Shown here: one piece after another, positions 24,102 through 32,112 of the stretch
How positions within the stretch are numbered: the stretch's first letter is position 1
Layout of the letters: the number at the start of each line of letters is the position of its first letter
From: Nocardia aurantiaca
Lineage (GTDB): Bacteria; Actinomycetota; Actinomycetes; Mycobacteriales; Mycobacteriaceae
Direction of reading: 5' to 3'
DNA: 64,000 bases
Assembly (NCBI RefSeq): GCF_009708175.1
Contig: NZ_WMBB01000019.1
Coordinates: forward strand, 1-64,000
Made by a program: the position numbers and the translations under genes
The notes under the pieces: model-generated
The model's database searches: none
Told to the model about the DNA's origin: nothing
The model's input: the letters and a program-made list of their open reading frames with translations, nothing else

Positions 24102-25982
24102 ATGACCGGCCCCCTCGTCACAGTTCCGCCCTCGCAACGAAGTACACGCGCGGCCCGCGCCGCCGTAGTCGCTGGCCTGATCGTCGTGCTGCTCCACCTC
24201 GTCACCGGCGGCGCTGCCGCTCAACCACCGACCACTCCGCCCACAGTGCCGCCGATCGTGACGGTCCCGGTCACACCGCCGTCGCACTGGCTGCCGCCCA
24301 CCCCCATCTCCACCACACCGCCGGCACCGGCGATCCCGGCACCGACCATCGGCAGCCCCACGGCCACAACGACATCCCCGGCACCGGGACCCGGCGACTT
24401 CGGCCCCGGCACCCCCGGCGGTTCACCGTCGGGTTCGGGCGGTCAGCCTTCCTGCGGGATCGACTCGATCAGCGCGTGCGTCGCCAACGCGATCGACGGA
24501 TTCTTCCGCCGCGTCGTGGATTCCGCGTTCGACCCGCTGCTGGGCATGCTGTCGAGCAGCCTGCTCACCACCCCCGACCCGTCCCAGCTGCCCCAGGTGG
24601 GGGTGTTGTGGCAGCAGTCGTGGCAGCTGATGCTCGCCTTCTACGGGCTGCTGGTCATCGCGTCCGGGATCCTGCTCATGGTCCGCGAAACCCTGCAGAC
24701 CCGATGGTCGTTCGCCGAGCTCGCCCCGCGGATCGTGGCCGGGTTCATCGCCGGCGCGATGAGCATGATCGTCGCGAGCACCGCGATCGGCATCTCCAAC
24801 GCTCTCGCGGTCGCGCTGTCCGGAGACGGCGTCGACCCGAACTCGGCCGCACAAGCGCTCACCGAACTCGCGAAGACCCCCAGCATGGAGGGCGACATCT
24901 TCGGGCTGCTGATGGCGCTGGCGATGGTGGTCATGCTCGTCGTGCTGCTGGTCACCTACTTCGTGCGGGTCGCGGTCACCATCATGCTGATCGCCAGCGG
25001 ACCGATCGTGCTCATGTTCCACGCCTTACCCGGCACCGACTCGATCGCCCGCTGGTGGTGGCGATCCCTGGGCGCCTGCCTGGCCATCCAGGTCGTGCAG
25101 TCGTTGGTGCTGATCACTACCTTGCGGGTGTTCCTGACCCCGGGCGGGTGGACGACGTACGGGACCTGGACCGACACCGGCACCGTCAACGCGATCGTCG
25201 GACTCGCTTTGATGGCGATCCTGGTCAAGACACCGTTCTGGCTGATGAGCGCGATGCGGATCGGGCAGGGCCGCAGCATGATCGGCTCGATGGCCCGAAG
25301 CTACTTGACCTACAAGACCTTCGGCCTCATCCGCGGCGGTGGTAGCAGCGGCCGTCGCCGACCGACCGCGCGTACCAAGAAGGTAGCGCCGTCCGGGCCT
25401 CCGGATCCCTACGCGAAGGTCCGCGCGACCCGCGACGGACAGTTGATGCTTCCGCTGGAAGGCGTGCACCGAGTCCCACGCAAGCGCCGGACAGCGACCG
25501 GTCAGCAACCGGGTACGGCACCCGGTCCGAAGCCCGCTGCGAGGCGTGCCGCGCGTGGACGCCAGCTGGCGTTCGACTTCGATCCGCCGGATCCGTACCG
25601 GGGCACCCGAGCCGGGCGCGACGGCCAGTACCGGCTCCCGCTTGCGGTCACCCGAGTCCCGGCCACGAAGGCGCCTCCCACGCCACCTCCGGCGCCCGCG
25701 CCGACACCGAGAACCCGACGCCCCCAACAACTCGCCTTCGACTTCGACCCGCCGGGCGAGCCCGATCCCTATCGGGGTGTGCGGCCCAACCGGGGCGGGC
25801 AGTACCCGCTGCCGATCCCGGTGACCCGGGTCAAACCCGCCCCGCCACCGCCGCCTCCACTGCAGCCGCCCGCCACTCCGTCGAAGGCTGCCGGTCGGCA
25901 GTTGCATCTGCCGCTGCCGGATCTGCCCGTGCGCCGCCGCGCATTCCACGGACGCACCAACACCGGGAAGGGGAAGAAGTGA
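24102..25982 (+). CDS. VirB6/TrbL-like membrane protein with repeated C-tail
   Basis: 626 residues, two bases after the pilin stop. A signal-type helix (21-40) and a Pro/Thr-rich stretch lead to about six transmembrane helices between residues 175 and 400 (including LMLAFYGLLVIASGILLMV). These are typical of the VirB6/TrbL channel protein. The C-terminal 190 residues carry three repeats with conserved DPY-x2-VR-x2-R-G-Q-x-LP, an RV step and QLAFDFDPP. The repeats are not known to me from other VirB6 proteins and are likely cytoplasmic. They may contact the ATPases or cargo. Confidence 0.78.
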   Translation: MTGPLVTVPPSQRSTRAARAAVVAGLIVVLLHLVTGGAAAQPPTTPPTVPPIVTVPVTPPSHWLPPTPISTTPPAPAIPAPTIGSPTATTTSPAPGPGDFGPGTPGGSPSGSGGQPSCGIDSISACVANAIDGFFRRVVDSAFDPLLGMLSSSLLTTPDPSQLPQVGVLWQQSWQLMLAFYGLLVIASGILLMVRETLQTRWSFAELAPRIVAGFIAGAMSMIVASTAIGISNALAVALSGDGVDPNSAAQALTELAKTPSMEGDIFGLLMALAMVVMLVVLLVTYFVRVAVTIMLIASGPIVLMFHALPGTDSIARWWWRSLGACLAIQVVQSLVLITTLRVFLTPGGWTTYGTWTDTGTVNAIVGLALMAILVKTPFWLMSAMRIGQGRSMIGSMARSYLTYKTFGLIRGGGSSGRRRPTARTKKVAPSGPPDPYAKVRATRDGQLMLPLEGVHRVPRKRRTATGQQPGTAPGPKPAARRAARGRQLAFDFDPPDPYRGTRAGRDGQYRLPLAVTRVPATKAPPTPPPAPAPTPRTRRPQQLAFDFDPPGEPDPYRGVRPNRGGQYPLPIPVTRVKPAPPPPPPLQPPATPSKAAGRQLHLPLPDLPVRRRAFHGRTNTGKGKK

Positions 25983-27076
25983 CGACTCCCGTGCGGATTC
26001 CCGCCGATGTCGACAAGTCCGACCGCTTGATCGGGCTGTTCAACGCCCGCCACCTCGTCCTGCTCGCGATCACCGCCGTCGTGCTCTACGGCGGCTGGAT
26101 CGCCACTCGGGCGCTGGTGTCACCGGTGGTGTTCCTGGCCGCCGCCACTCCGATCGGGGTGGTCGTCACCGTCACGATCCTCACCACCCGCGACGGGCTG
26201 CCCGCCGACCAGCTGCTGCGCGCCGCGATCGCCCACCGGCTCCGCCCCCGGCACCTGATCGACACACCCGAACCCATCGCGGCGGCCCCGCGCTGGGTCA
26301 CCGACCGCGCCACATCGGGCCCGCGCCAACCGGTCCCGTCCGCGCCGCCGGACGCGGTGGTGACGTTGCCGGAGTCGGTGGCTGCGAGCAGCGGCGGTGT
26401 CGGGATCGTCGACCTCGGTGCCGACGGCCTGGCGGTGGTCGCGGTCGCCGGCACCCTGAATCTCGCCCTGCGCACGCCAGTCGAGCAGGACAGTCTCGTC
26501 GGGCAGCTCGCGGGCTGGCTGCACACCCTGCGCCAGCCGGTCCAGATCCTGCTCCGTTCCACCCGCCTGGACCTCACCGCGCACCTGCAGGGCCTGCACG
26601 ACGCGATCGGCGACATGTCACCGGAATTGGCCGCCGCCGCAACAGATCACGCCGACCACCTAGCCGAGCTCGCCACCGAGGAGACCCTGCTGCACCGCCG
26701 GGTGCTGCTCGTCTGGCGAGAACCCGTCGCCGACCCCACGGCCGGCTCCTCGACCGGCACCGCCGTGCGGGCGCTGCTCGGCGGACGCGCCCGCGCGGCA
26801 CGCGGCATATCGGCTGCCGCGCGCCGGGCCGCCGAGTCCCGCCTCGTTCGCCGTCTCAGCGAGGCCGCCGAAATGCTTGCACCACTCGGGATCACGGTGA
26901 CCGCGCTGCGGACATGCAGGCCGCTGCAGTGGTCGCCGAGTGCTGCGACCCGGCCAGGCTGGTGCCGGCGTCGGCCGACCTCGCCGCCCGCGACGAGATC
27001 ATCACCACAGGCGGGCTCACGGGCATCGATCCGTTCGCGCCCGAGGCCGTGGCAGGGTTCGGGCCGGAGTCGGTGA
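25979..27076 (+). CDS. PrgI-family (VirB3-like) membrane protein, frameshifted end
   Basis: 365 residues from GTG 25979, overlapping the upstream stop (GTGA). Two membrane helices near residues 25-70 (HLVLLAITAVVLYGGW, VVFLAAATPIGVVVTV) mark the PrgI/VirB3 type that anchors VirB4. The middle (VEQDSLVGQLAGWLHTLRQPVQILLRSTRLDL) is the usual soluble domain. After ITVTAL near 26908 the frame turns Arg/Pro/Ser-rich. At the same point the +1 frame continues with the expected QAAAVVAECCDP. A one-base indel therefore seems to separate it from the VirB4 frame. Confidence 0.75.
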   Translation: MTTPVRIPADVDKSDRLIGLFNARHLVLLAITAVVLYGGWIATRALVSPVVFLAAATPIGVVVTVTILTTRDGLPADQLLRAAIAHRLRPRHLIDTPEPIAAAPRWVTDRATSGPRQPVPSAPPDAVVTLPESVAASSGGVGIVDLGADGLAVVAVAGTLNLALRTPVEQDSLVGQLAGWLHTLRQPVQILLRSTRLDLTAHLQGLHDAIGDMSPELAAAATDHADHLAELATEETLLHRRVLLVWREPVADPTAGSSTGTAVRALLGGRARAARGISAAARRAAESRLVRRLSEAAEMLAPLGITVTALRTCRPLQWSPSAATRPGWCRRRPTSPPATRSSPQAGSRASIRSRPRPWQGSGRSR

Positions 27077-28938
27077 CGATCCGCGCCAGACACCTGGAGA
27101 TCGGCCCGGAGTGGGTCGCGACCCTCGCGGTTACCGGCTACCCCCGCGAAGTCACCGCAGGCTGGCTCGCGCCCCTGCTGACCCACCCCGGCCGTCTCGA
27201 CGTCGCGGTCCATATCGACCCGATCGACCCGGTCACCGCCGCCACCCGGCTGCGCCGCCAGCTCGGCCGCCTCGAATCCTCCCGCCTGCACGACGCGAGC
27301 CGGGGCCGGCCCCCCGACCCCGCGGTCGACGTCGCCGCCGAGGACGCCGCCGACCTCTCCGCGCGCATCGCCCGCGCCGAGGCACGGCTCTACCGGGTGG
27401 GGGTGTACCTCACCGTGCACGCCGGTAGCGAAGGCGAGCTGGACGACGAGATCGCCGCCGTCCGCGCTCTGGCGGCGAGCTTGCTGGTGGACACCTGCAC
27501 CTTGAGTTTCCGTGCGGCCCAAGCCTGGACGACCACGCTGCCGCTGGGGCTGGACCTGATCCGGGTGACCCGCACCTTCGACACCCCCGCCTTGGCGGCG
27601 GCGTTTCCGTTCGACTCCCCGCAACTCCCGGCCACCGACCCGGTCGGAGCCTCCCGCCCCGAGGGCGTGCTCTACGGCCGGGACGCGGCCTCAGGGCTGG
27701 TGTTCGTGGACCGGTTCGCGCCCGAAGCTCACAACCACAACCTGGTGGTCCTGGGCCGAAGTGGTTCCGGGAAGTCGTATCTGGTGAAAACCGAGATCCT
27801 GCGGTCGCTGTATCGCGGGATCGAACAGATCATCATCGACCCCGAAGACGAATACCGGCGCCTCGCAGAAGCGGTCAGTGGCACGCATATTCGCCTCGGC
27901 GCACCCGGGGTGCGGATCAACCCCTTCGACCTGGAGATCCACACCCGCCGCGACGGCCGCCGCACCGCCCCACCCGACGCACTCACGAGGCGGAAACTGT
28001 TCCTGCACACGCTCATGCGGGTACTGCTCGGCGAGCAGACTCCCGCGCAGCGGGCGGCTCTGGATACCGCCCTGACGGCCACCTATGCCGCCGCCGGGGT
28101 CACCGACGACCCGGCGACGTGGACCCGGACCGCACCGACCCTGAGTGGATTGCACGCGCAGTTGGCCCGGCTGCGGACACCCGTCGCCGAGGACGTTGCC
28201 GCCGGGATGTACCCGTTCCTGTCCGGCGGTGCGTATGCCGGGCTGCTGGACGGGCCGACTACCACCGATCCCGACGGCGGGCTGGTCGTGTTCTCCCTGC
28301 GCGACCTGCCCGAGGAACTGAAAAAGATCGGCACCCTGCTCGTCCTGGATGCCACCTGGCGCAAGGTGTCCAACCCTGCCACTCGCCGGCCCAGGCTCGT
28401 CACCGTCGACGAAGCCTGGCTGCTCATGCGCCAGCCCGCAGGTGCGGAGTTCCTGTTCCGGGCGGCGAAGAGTTTCCGCAAGCACTGGGCCGGTTTGACC
28501 GTCGCGACCCAGGACAGCGCCGACGTGCTGTCCACCGAACTCGGGCGAGCGATCGTGTCGAACGCCGCCATCCAGATCCTGCTCCGCCAAGCACCCCAAG
28601 CGATCGACGACGTCTCCGCGGCCTTCCACCTGTCAGAGGGTGAACAACATTTCCTGCTCTCCGCCGCACGGGGAAGCGGGCTGATCGCAGCCAGCGGCAC
28701 CGACAGGGCCGTCTTCGGATCCTTGGCCTCTCGTGCGGAAGACACCGTGATCACCAGCGACCCAGGGGAACTGGCCGCCACCGGCTACGACGGCGATTCC
28801 GACATCGATCTCAGCGCGCTGCCACCGCTACACCGCAGCGCCACGAACCACGACCCGATCGTCGACCCGGCATCCATCGCCGGCGACGACCTCGACGTAG
28901 GACCCGAGCTGGTCCTCGACCCGAAAGGTACTCCATGA
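26914..28938 (+). CDS. VirB4-like conjugal transfer ATPase
   Basis: 674 residues from ATG 26914; the first 30 residues may originally belong to the PrgI frame and the natural start may be near the LTGIDPFAPEAV region. Walker A LGRSGSGKSYLVK lies near residue 284. Walker B is RLVTVDEAWLL near residue 495, followed by TVATQDSADVL, the usual VirB4 sensor/Gln region. VirB4 ATPases power assembly of the channel and substrate loading. It overlaps the PrgI frame by 163 bases, far more than a normal gene overlap. It is linked to the C5-methyltransferase gene by an ATGA overlap. Confidence 0.85.
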   Translation: MQAAAVVAECCDPARLVPASADLAARDEIITTGGLTGIDPFAPEAVAGFGPESVTIRARHLEIGPEWVATLAVTGYPREVTAGWLAPLLTHPGRLDVAVHIDPIDPVTAATRLRRQLGRLESSRLHDASRGRPPDPAVDVAAEDAADLSARIARAEARLYRVGVYLTVHAGSEGELDDEIAAVRALAASLLVDTCTLSFRAAQAWTTTLPLGLDLIRVTRTFDTPALAAAFPFDSPQLPATDPVGASRPEGVLYGRDAASGLVFVDRFAPEAHNHNLVVLGRSGSGKSYLVKTEILRSLYRGIEQIIIDPEDEYRRLAEAVSGTHIRLGAPGVRINPFDLEIHTRRDGRRTAPPDALTRRKLFLHTLMRVLLGEQTPAQRAALDTALTATYAAAGVTDDPATWTRTAPTLSGLHAQLARLRTPVAEDVAAGMYPFLSGGAYAGLLDGPTTTDPDGGLVVFSLRDLPEELKKIGTLLVLDATWRKVSNPATRRPRLVTVDEAWLLMRQPAGAEFLFRAAKSFRKHWAGLTVATQDSADVLSTELGRAIVSNAAIQILLRQAPQAIDDVSAAFHLSEGEQHFLLSAARGSGLIAASGTDRAVFGSLASRAEDTVITSDPGELAATGYDGDSDIDLSALPPLHRSATNHDPIVDPASIAGDDLDVGPELVLDPKGTP

Positions 28939-30314
28939 CAACCGATCCGCCGCGTCCCAGGACGCGGGCATCCGCCAGCGGCACCACGCACCGCCGCCTG
29001 CACCTGGTCACCGACAACGACCCCGCCCCGGACACCACCGCCACCACCGAGAGTCCGGGCCCGCGACCGGCTGACGGTCCTGTGCTCGGATCCCTGTGCA
29101 CCGGGTACGGCGGCCTGGACCTCGGTGTGCTGGCCGCGTTCGGCGGCGGCCGGATCGCCTGGTGCGCCGACCCCGACCCCCACATCCGGATCCTGCTCGG
29201 CGCGCGCATGCCCGGCGTGGTGAACCTGGGTGACCTCCGTGAGATCGACTGGACCGCAATCGAACCGGTGGACATCCTGACCGCCGGTTTTCCGTGCCAA
29301 GACATTTCGGCCGCCGGACGGCGCGTCGGGATCGAGAGAGGAACACGCAGTGGCTTATGGACCGACATCGTGGCGGGTCTTCGCGTTCTACGACCGGCTC
29401 TCCTCGTCGTGGAGAACGTGGCGGCACTTCGATGGCGCGGAGGAGGATTGCATCGAGTACTCGGTGACCTGGCCGAAGCGGGGTATGACGCGCTCTGGAC
29501 AAGCCTGCGCGCCAGCGACATCGGAGCAGCCCACCGTCGCGAAAGAGTCTTCCTGCTCGGATGGCCCGCCGGCGAAATCCTCGGAGCCGGTGCTGTTTCC
29601 GACCCCGCAAGCTCGCGACGGCGACAACCGAGGACCCGCGAACCCGGCCCGGCGCCGCGAACTCGGTCATCAAGTCAGCCTCCACGACGCCGTCCACGAA
29701 CTGCTGACCTCCTCACCCGACATCGATCAGCAGCCCCCGCAGTCCCGAGCCGCCTGAACACCGATGGCGAGCTCCGGCTCCTGCCGACACCTCGCGGCTC
29801 CGACACCGGTACCGCCGGCCGCCGCGCCGGAGCCGGGTTCCGGCCGCCCTTGTCGCAGCAGGTGTTGCCTCTGGTCACGGGGCTGTTGCCGACACCGCGC
29901 GCCAGCGATGGCACCAAAGGCTCACCGGCGCAACGTGGATCGAGCGGAGACTTGATGCTGCCTTCAGCGATCAGCCGGCTCCACCCCGCACGCTCCGATC
30001 GGGCGATCACCGGGATCGACTGGGGTGACTACGCTCCCGCGATCCACCGCTGGGAAACCGTGATGGGACGGGCGGTCCCGTACCCGACCCAGCCGGGCAG
30101 CCACGGCCGCCCGGTGCTGGCACCGGTGTTCGTCGAATGGCTGCAAGGACTGGAGATCGGCTGGGTGACCGACCTCGACCTGTCCCGCGTCGCTCAACTG
30201 CGCGCTCTCGGTAACGGGGTCGTCCCGCAGCAGGCCGCACACGCGATCGCCCTGCTGCTCGCCGATCTCACCCACCTGCATTCCGGCCTGTCCGAGGAAG
30301 GGACCGCCGCATGA
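28935..30314 (+). CDS. C5-cytosine DNA methyltransferase
   Basis: 459 residues, ATG overlapping the VirB4 stop. Motif I LCTGYGGLDLG (near 55), motif IV GFPCQDIS with catalytic Cys near residue 120, motif VI VVENVAAL, motif VIII RRERVFLLG and motifs IX-X RALGNGVVPQQA near the end define the family. Between VIII and IX a long variable segment includes LLPTPRGSD and LLPTPRASDGTKG. Between 29350 and 29757 this frame uses poor codons, including the rare TTA at 29355, while an overlapping frame looks well adapted. No cognate restriction gene is present. Confidence 0.85.
   Translation: MTTDPPRPRTRASASGTTHRRLHLVTDNDPAPDTTATTESPGPRPADGPVLGSLCTGYGGLDLGVLAAFGGGRIAWCADPDPHIRILLGARMPGVVNLGDLREIDWTAIEPVDILTAGFPCQDISAAGRRVGIERGTRSGLWTDIVAGLRVLRPALLVVENVAALRWRGGGLHRVLGDLAEAGYDALWTSLRASDIGAAHRRERVFLLGWPAGEILGAGAVSDPASSRRRQPRTREPGPAPRTRSSSQPPRRRPRTADLLTRHRSAAPAVPSRLNTDGELRLLPTPRGSDTGTAGRRAGAGFRPPLSQQVLPLVTGLLPTPRASDGTKGSPAQRGSSGDLMLPSAISRLHPARSDRAITGIDWGDYAPAIHRWETVMGRAVPYPTQPGSHGRPVLAPVFVEWLQGLEIGWVTDLDLSRVAQLRALGNGVVPQQAAHAIALLLADLTHLHSGLSEEGTAA
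29350..29757 (+). CDS. Nested overlapping frame inside the C5 methyltransferase gene
   Basis: 135 residues in the +1 frame relative to the methyltransferase, from GTG 29350 with GAGAGAGG eight bases upstream. Third positions are about 80 percent G or C, better than in the host frame. The protein has SWRTW near residue 20, then EYSVTWPKRGMTRSGQAC, and a later LFPTPQARDG...SLHDAVHELL. SWRT / WPRSGM / PTP-ARDG modules are known to me from phage and mobile-element cytosine methyltransferases. It may be a separate protein, or the start of the recognition half of a split methyltransferase. Confidence 0.6.
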   Translation: MAYGPTSWRVFAFYDRLSSSWRTWRHFDGAEEDCIEYSVTWPKRGMTRSGQACAPATSEQPTVAKESSCSDGPPAKSSEPVLFPTPQARDGDNRGPANPARRRELGHQVSLHDAVHELLTSSPDIDQQPPQSRAA

Positions 30315-30427
30315 CGTCGAGCCGAGCCCGACGACACGCGGCGGCCGGTCGTCGACACCGACCCGTCCGCCGAAACCGGTCGGACCGGGTCCCCATGGTG
30401 AGTGCGGTGATCCTTTCGCGGCAGGAG

Positions 30428-31216
30428 CTACCAGTTGGCCCCGGCTGCTGCCTGCAGGTCGGTCAGCGCGATCTTCGTGGCTTCCACCAGCGCTCGGACC
30501 ACACCCTGCAGCGAAGCCGACTGCGGGGCATCGGGATCCTTGATCATCTCCTCGTAGCCGATGTGGCCATTCCACTTCACCCACTGAGCCGAGGTGCCGG
30601 GTGGGCGCGGCACGGTGAGCGTCGCGACGGTCACGCCGTCGGCGATCGGCTGCTTCGGGTCGTGATCGAGTCGCGCGCCGGGCAGCGAGGCGAGATCCAT
30701 CTCGAACGTCGGCGCGGCGTACTGCACGATCGAGAGCATGCGGTGCTTGTCCGCGTTCGCCAGGGCGTCCAGGATCGTCAACCGCTTGTCGGGCTGCGCC
30801 GAAAACTGCTGCTGAGATTCCATGACGGTGTAGAACGCGGGGTCGACGACCGGCCGGGTGTTCTTCATGCCCTTCGTCCAGTCGCCGCTGGTCGCGCTGA
30901 ACTTGTGGGCGATCTTCTTGCCGACCTTGGGGTCCAAGGGGCTGCCGGTCGTGGCCTGCACGAATTTCTCGGCATGGGAGTACACGGCGTGATCCAGCGA
31001 TCCGCGCAGATTGGTGAACACGTCACCCAGGATGAGCGAGAACTCGGCTGGCACCTCGTGGGCCACCGTGGCAACCCACTTGATCTCCAGGGTCGGGGAT
31101 TGGTTGTCCTCGGCGTTGGTCGTGGTCGTGAAGGCGACCGGGTCGAGCTCCCGGTACTTTCCGACCTGCGCATAGAGATCATCCGCATGGCTCTTGCCGC
31201 GCTCCACTTCGCCCAC
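30428..31216 (-). CDS. Unknown protein with NLRxxLDH motif
   Basis: 262 residues from GTG 31216. The stretch ILGDVFTNLRGSLDHAVYSHAEKF (near residues 62-85) is the only strongly patterned part. Helices with such R-x3-DHA motifs recur in uncharacterised bacterial proteins, some HEPN-like. A later LTILDALANADKHRML segment also looks conserved. There is no signal peptide or membrane helix. It is convergent with the methyltransferase gene and has its own promoter region. I cannot assign a function; abortive-infection type roles are only a guess. Confidence 0.5.
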   Translation of the reverse strand: MGEVERGKSHADDLYAQVGKYRELDPVAFTTTTNAEDNQSPTLEIKWVATVAHEVPAEFSLILGDVFTNLRGSLDHAVYSHAEKFVQATTGSPLDPKVGKKIAHKFSATSGDWTKGMKNTRPVVDPAFYTVMESQQQFSAQPDKRLTILDALANADKHRMLSIVQYAAPTFEMDLASLPGARLDHDPKQPIADGVTVATLTVPRPPGTSAQWVKWNGHIGYEEMIKDPDAPQSASLQGVVRALVEATKIALTDLQAAAGANW

Positions 31217-31656
31217 GCACTGTGCATCCGCACAACCTACGCCGGACCCACCCTCCCGCCGCCACCCATTTTCCTAGGGCCCAGCGACCTTCCAGCGCAC
31301 AACACCGGGCATCGCCGGAGTCGTTGTCGACCCGGGCCGACCGGCGTGCCCTGTGTTCGTCTTCGTCCGGCATCCCGCGGACCGGGCGCCTGGCCGGGGA
31401 CCGGTGGGTGGCGTGTTCCGGTCCCCGGATCGGCCCGTAGGCGTGTGTTCAGCGGCCCTGCCGTCGGGGGGCGTGATTGCGGTGCGGCAGTGCGTAAACG
31501 CGCTGCACGAGAAGGTATTTGACCCCTCGGCCGATACAGAGCGTTGATGGACGCCGGTGCCCGGACATCCGGTCATCGACACGCACGAAAGACAAATCTC
31601 ACCGACCGCCGCCGTCCCAGCTAGGTCGCGGAAGTCGGTGCGTGAGAAGGGATTCA
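31217..31656. other. Intergenic region, nothing definite
   Basis: 440 bases between the divergent NLRxxLDH gene and the excisionase-like gene. No frame shows convincing codon bias. It holds several G/C-rich inverted segments, including an imperfect stem-loop near 31483-31509, and may contain promoters for both flanking genes. Confidence 0.4.
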
Positions 31657-32082
31657 ATGATGGACGAGAAACCCGCCACCAGATCGATGGTCACCCCGTT
31701 ATACCGACAGCGCGTTCCCCGCCGCCGGGACGACCGGCTGATGCCCGATTCGGTATCCGACCGGGACGAGCCGGAGACGATTGACGCGCGGGAATCTGCA
31801 ATGAGTAAGCAGAAGGACCTAATCGGAGTTGCCGACGGTGCGACGGCCGTCCCCTCGAATCCTCGAAGGTCGCCCACCACGCGGAAATCGTGGCTTCCTC
31901 GTAGAGAGGCTGCCGAATATATGGGCATTCATCCACGCACCTTGGCGAACTGGGCTGCCGTCGGGCGTGGTCCCCGCTACTCGAAGCCGTCTGGCAGTTC
32001 GTGCATGTACCGAGTCGAAGACCTGGACGCCTACCTCGATGCCCACATGGTGCACACCGACGAGCAGCCCGAAGCGGCCTGA
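31657..32082 (+). CDS. Excisionase-like HTH protein
   Basis: 141 residues from ATG 31657, preceded by GAGAAGG; a shorter form from ATG 31801 (93 residues) is also possible. The C-terminal half contains WLPRREAAEYMGIHPRTLANW followed by MYRVEDLDAYLDAH, the MerR-like winged helix of the helix_turn_helix_17/excisionase family. Directly upstream of the integrase, it is likely the recombination directionality factor. The N-terminal extension has a TTA leucine codon at 31699, rare in this DNA. Confidence 0.78.
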   Translation: MMDEKPATRSMVTPLYRQRVPRRRDDRLMPDSVSDRDEPETIDARESAMSKQKDLIGVADGATAVPSNPRRSPTTRKSWLPRREAAEYMGIHPRTLANWAAVGRGPRYSKPSGSSCMYRVEDLDAYLDAHMVHTDEQPEAA

Positions 32083-32112
32083 GCAGCCAACTGGAAAGAA
32101 TGGAGAACGCCA

